The translations under genes were made by a program, and so were the position numbers. The notes beneath the pieces are model-generated. The model was not told the DNA's origin, ran no database searches, and saw only the letters and a list, made by a program, of their open reading frames with translations. Source: JAGPCK01 sp041675505 (GTDB lineage: Bacteria > Bacteroidota > Bacteroidia > UKL13-3). Taken from it: a stretch of DNA of 64,000 bases. Shown in pieces: positions 62,376 through 64,000 of the stretch (within the stretch, counting starts at the first letter, position 1; every line of letters begins with the position of its first letter). The DNA lies in assembly GCA_041675505.1 (NCBI GenBank), contig JBAYTR010000006.1:62001-126000 (forward strand), given 5' to 3'.

Positions 62376-63101
62376 ATGAAAGTAGCTGAGCAAATACGAA
62401 ATTCCATTGACCGCATTCCCGAAAGTCAACCTTTTGGCTATGCCGATTTGGGCATCGGGGCTGCTGATTTTTATAGTGCTGCCAAGGCTTTGGAACGTTT
62501 GCAAAAAAACGGTACTATAAAAAAGGTATCCAAGGGTATGTTTTATATTCCACGTAAAACCGTATTTGGAGAATTAGGACCTGATAGCAATGCCATATTG
62601 GAAAGGTACTTATTTGAGGATGGGAAACGAGTAGCCTATGAAACAGGTTTCTCATTATACAACACATTGGGATTAACCACACAAATGGCTTCTAAAATAA
62701 AAATTGCCACAAAGAAAAATCCCATCAAAATAAATCAAGGGTCGCTACAAGTAAGCTCGGTAAAAAGTTATGTAGATATAAAAGAGGAAAACTATAAACT
62801 ATTAGGTTTTTTGGATGCTCTAAAAGATATTAAAAAAATACCGGATTGTTCGGTTTTACAGGCTGTAAAGCGAATGAGTTATATAATTAAAGCCTTATCT
62901 GCCAAAGAGCAAAATGAAATAGTTCAATATGCTTTGTATTATCCGGCCAGAACAAGGGCATTGCTTGGAGCTATTTTAGAAAATTTAAACCTAAAAATAG
63001 ATTTGAGTGAGTTAAAAAATAGCCTTAACCCTCTAACGAAAATAAATTTGAGCATAAAAGAAACAGAACTGCCTACTATCAAAAAGTGGAATATTGAATG
63101 A
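62376..63101 (+). CDS. AbiEi-type antitoxin (DUF6088-like)
   Basis: A 241-residue predicted antitoxin of the type IV AbiE system. The N-terminus (MKVAEQIRNSIDRIPESQPF, then FYSAAKALERLQKNGTIKKV and SKGMFYIPRKT) is a winged helix-turn-helix as in AbiEi/DUF6088 proteins; the rest is a helical domain used in AbiEi for toxin neutralisation. The start at 62376 is fixed by the promoter position. The stop overlaps the toxin start (ATGA at 63098-63101), the standard antitoxin-first order. Autorepression through the upstream inverted repeat is predicted. Confidence 0.84.
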   Translation: MKVAEQIRNSIDRIPESQPFGYADLGIGAADFYSAAKALERLQKNGTIKKVSKGMFYIPRKTVFGELGPDSNAILERYLFEDGKRVAYETGFSLYNTLGLTTQMASKIKIATKKNPIKINQGSLQVSSVKSYVDIKEENYKLLGFLDALKDIKKIPDCSVLQAVKRMSYIIKALSAKEQNEIVQYALYYPARTRALLGAILENLNLKIDLSELKNSLNPLTKINLSIKETELPTIKKWNIE

Positions 63102-64000
63102 TACTACACAAGGATCATATTATTTTCAAAGATCTGTTGCTTAGCACTTCCTTGCATCTGAGCATCCCATTAGTCTTTGTAGAAAAAGATTATTGGATAA
63201 CATTAATATTGGGCCGTTTGGCAACAAGCCAATATGTTAACTATTCAGTTTTTAAAGGCGGCACATCGTTATCAAAAGGATACAATCTGATTGAACGATT
63301 TTCGGAAGATGTAGATATTGCCATCATAAATGAAAGTAACAAAACAGGTAATGAAATTAAAACCATCATTCGAAAGATTGAAAAAGAAATTACTCCTGAT
63401 TTAACCGAGTTGCAAATGGCTGGCATCACCAGCAAAGGTTCTCGTTTCCGAAAGTCGGTTTTTGAGTATGGGAGTACAGATAAAAACAACCAAAACAATA
63501 AACTAATTGTGGAGGTCAATTCATTTGCCAATCCTTTTCCGTTTCAGCGGCTTACCATTCAAAGTTTTGTATTTGATTTTTTACATCAAACCGGAAACAA
63601 AAAACACATAGAACAATATAACCTCCACCCTTTTCAAATAAATGTGCTGAACAAAGAACAAACCTTGATGGAAAAACTGGTTTCATTGATTCGGTTTTCG
63701 TTTGAGGAAAATACTGTTGAAAACATTTCAAATAAGATTCGTCATTTTTACGACCTCTATTTCCTAATGCAGAATCCTGAATGTGCTGCATTTGTAGCAT
63801 CCGATTCGTTTAAGAAACAATTTGATGCCATTCTGCAACACGATAGAGAACTATTTGAAGAACCCAAAGACTGGCAAAGTAAAGTGATAGCTGATTCTCC
63901 CTTGGTAAATAACTTTTCATCTATTTGGAATCAATTGAAAGTAAAATACCAAACTGAATTATCCGCTTTAGCATACAGACCAATACCTAATGAAAAAGAT
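63098..64000 (+). CDS. AbiEii/AbiGii-family nucleotidyltransferase toxin (3' end outside window)
   Basis: Partial gene, 301 codons visible and still open at the right edge. The nucleotidyltransferase motif is evident: FKGGTSLSKGY (GG-T/S motif I) near residues 49-59, followed by RFSEDVDIAI with the metal-binding Asp pair, and later KLVSLIRF and HFYDLYFL. AbiEii toxins transfer nucleotides to cellular RNA targets such as tRNA, halting growth. Translation is coupled to the antitoxin by the ATGA overlap. Catalytic residues appear intact in the visible part. Confidence 0.88.
   Translation, partial: MILHKDHIIFKDLLLSTSLHLSIPLVFVEKDYWITLILGRLATSQYVNYSVFKGGTSLSKGYNLIERFSEDVDIAIINESNKTGNEIKTIIRKIEKEITPDLTELQMAGITSKGSRFRKSVFEYGSTDKNNQNNKLIVEVNSFANPFPFQRLTIQSFVFDFLHQTGNKKHIEQYNLHPFQINVLNKEQTLMEKLVSLIRFSFEENTVENISNKIRHFYDLYFLMQNPECAAFVASDSFKKQFDAILQHDRELFEEPKDWQSKVIADSPLVNNFSSIWNQLKVKYQTELSALAYRPIPNEKD

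Noticed and set aside
1..64000. CRISPR arrays, complete insertion sequences or rRNA genes
   Set aside because: No regularly spaced repeats, transposase-like ORF with terminal inverted repeats, or rRNA sequence was noticed on reading; a systematic search was not possible.

Overview
The window comes from a member of the Bacteroidota, probably an environmental lineage near Chitinophagales/Sphingobacteriales; the exact placement is inference. The evidence is: Bacteroidota-type promoters (TTG, about 20 bp, TAnnTTTG), secreted proteins with C-terminal type IX secretion (T9SS) sorting domains, a PorV/PorQ-like barrel, an ECF sigma/anti-sigma/barrel cluster, and a transcarbamylase of the acylornithine type in the arginine operon. 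Genes are tightly packed, with many ATGA or TAATG stop/start overlaps.

Layout. 1-7305: a flavoprotein, an ECF sigma factor with its putative anti-sigma factor and an outer-membrane barrel, and two uncharacterised exported or anchored proteins. 7387-10792: DUF423, SixA-like phosphatase and PriA. 10789-18873 (minus): an eight-gene arginine operon (GNAT, argG, argC, argD, argF', argB, argE, argH) in which the transcarbamylase has Val at the specificity position, pointing to N-succinylated intermediates. 18874-19256: the only gene-free stretch over 300 bp, with unassigned stem-loops. 19257-26700: housekeeping genes (Sfp-type transferase, WD40, dcd, TPR, zinc-ribbon coiled coil, Nif3-like, lpxK, purine nucleoside phosphorylase). 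26697-36842: surface and secreted proteins, including a T9SS M1 peptidase, a SET-domain protein, a putative porin and several lipoproteins. 36866-45798: an asparagine-synthetase-B-like exported protein, metF, a PorV-like barrel, tyrS, a flavin reductase, alanine dehydrogenase and tsaE. 45987-50073: a C-terminal processing protease and an M13 peptidase, closed by a strong terminator.

From about 50150 to the right end the window becomes accessory DNA. It opens with a degenerate tRNA-Met(CAU)-like sequence. This is followed by a tightly coupled operon: a PLD-nuclease/SNF2-helicase fusion, a KilA-N protein, a large Eco57I-type adenine methylase, a PD-(D/E)XK nuclease candidate, a DprA-like SLOG protein and an acidic helical protein. 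The set resembles DISARM and BREX in its parts but matches neither in composition, and is the best candidate for an undescribed anti-phage system here. Downstream lie a zinc-ribbon/PD-(D/E)XK gene apparently split by a one-base frameshift, two membrane proteins, a broken Bro-N antirepressor gene, and an AbiE-type toxin-antitoxin pair with a near-leaderless promoter overlapped by a perfect inverted repeat. The toxin gene runs off the right end.

All calls come from reading the sequence; no database search or structure prediction was run.
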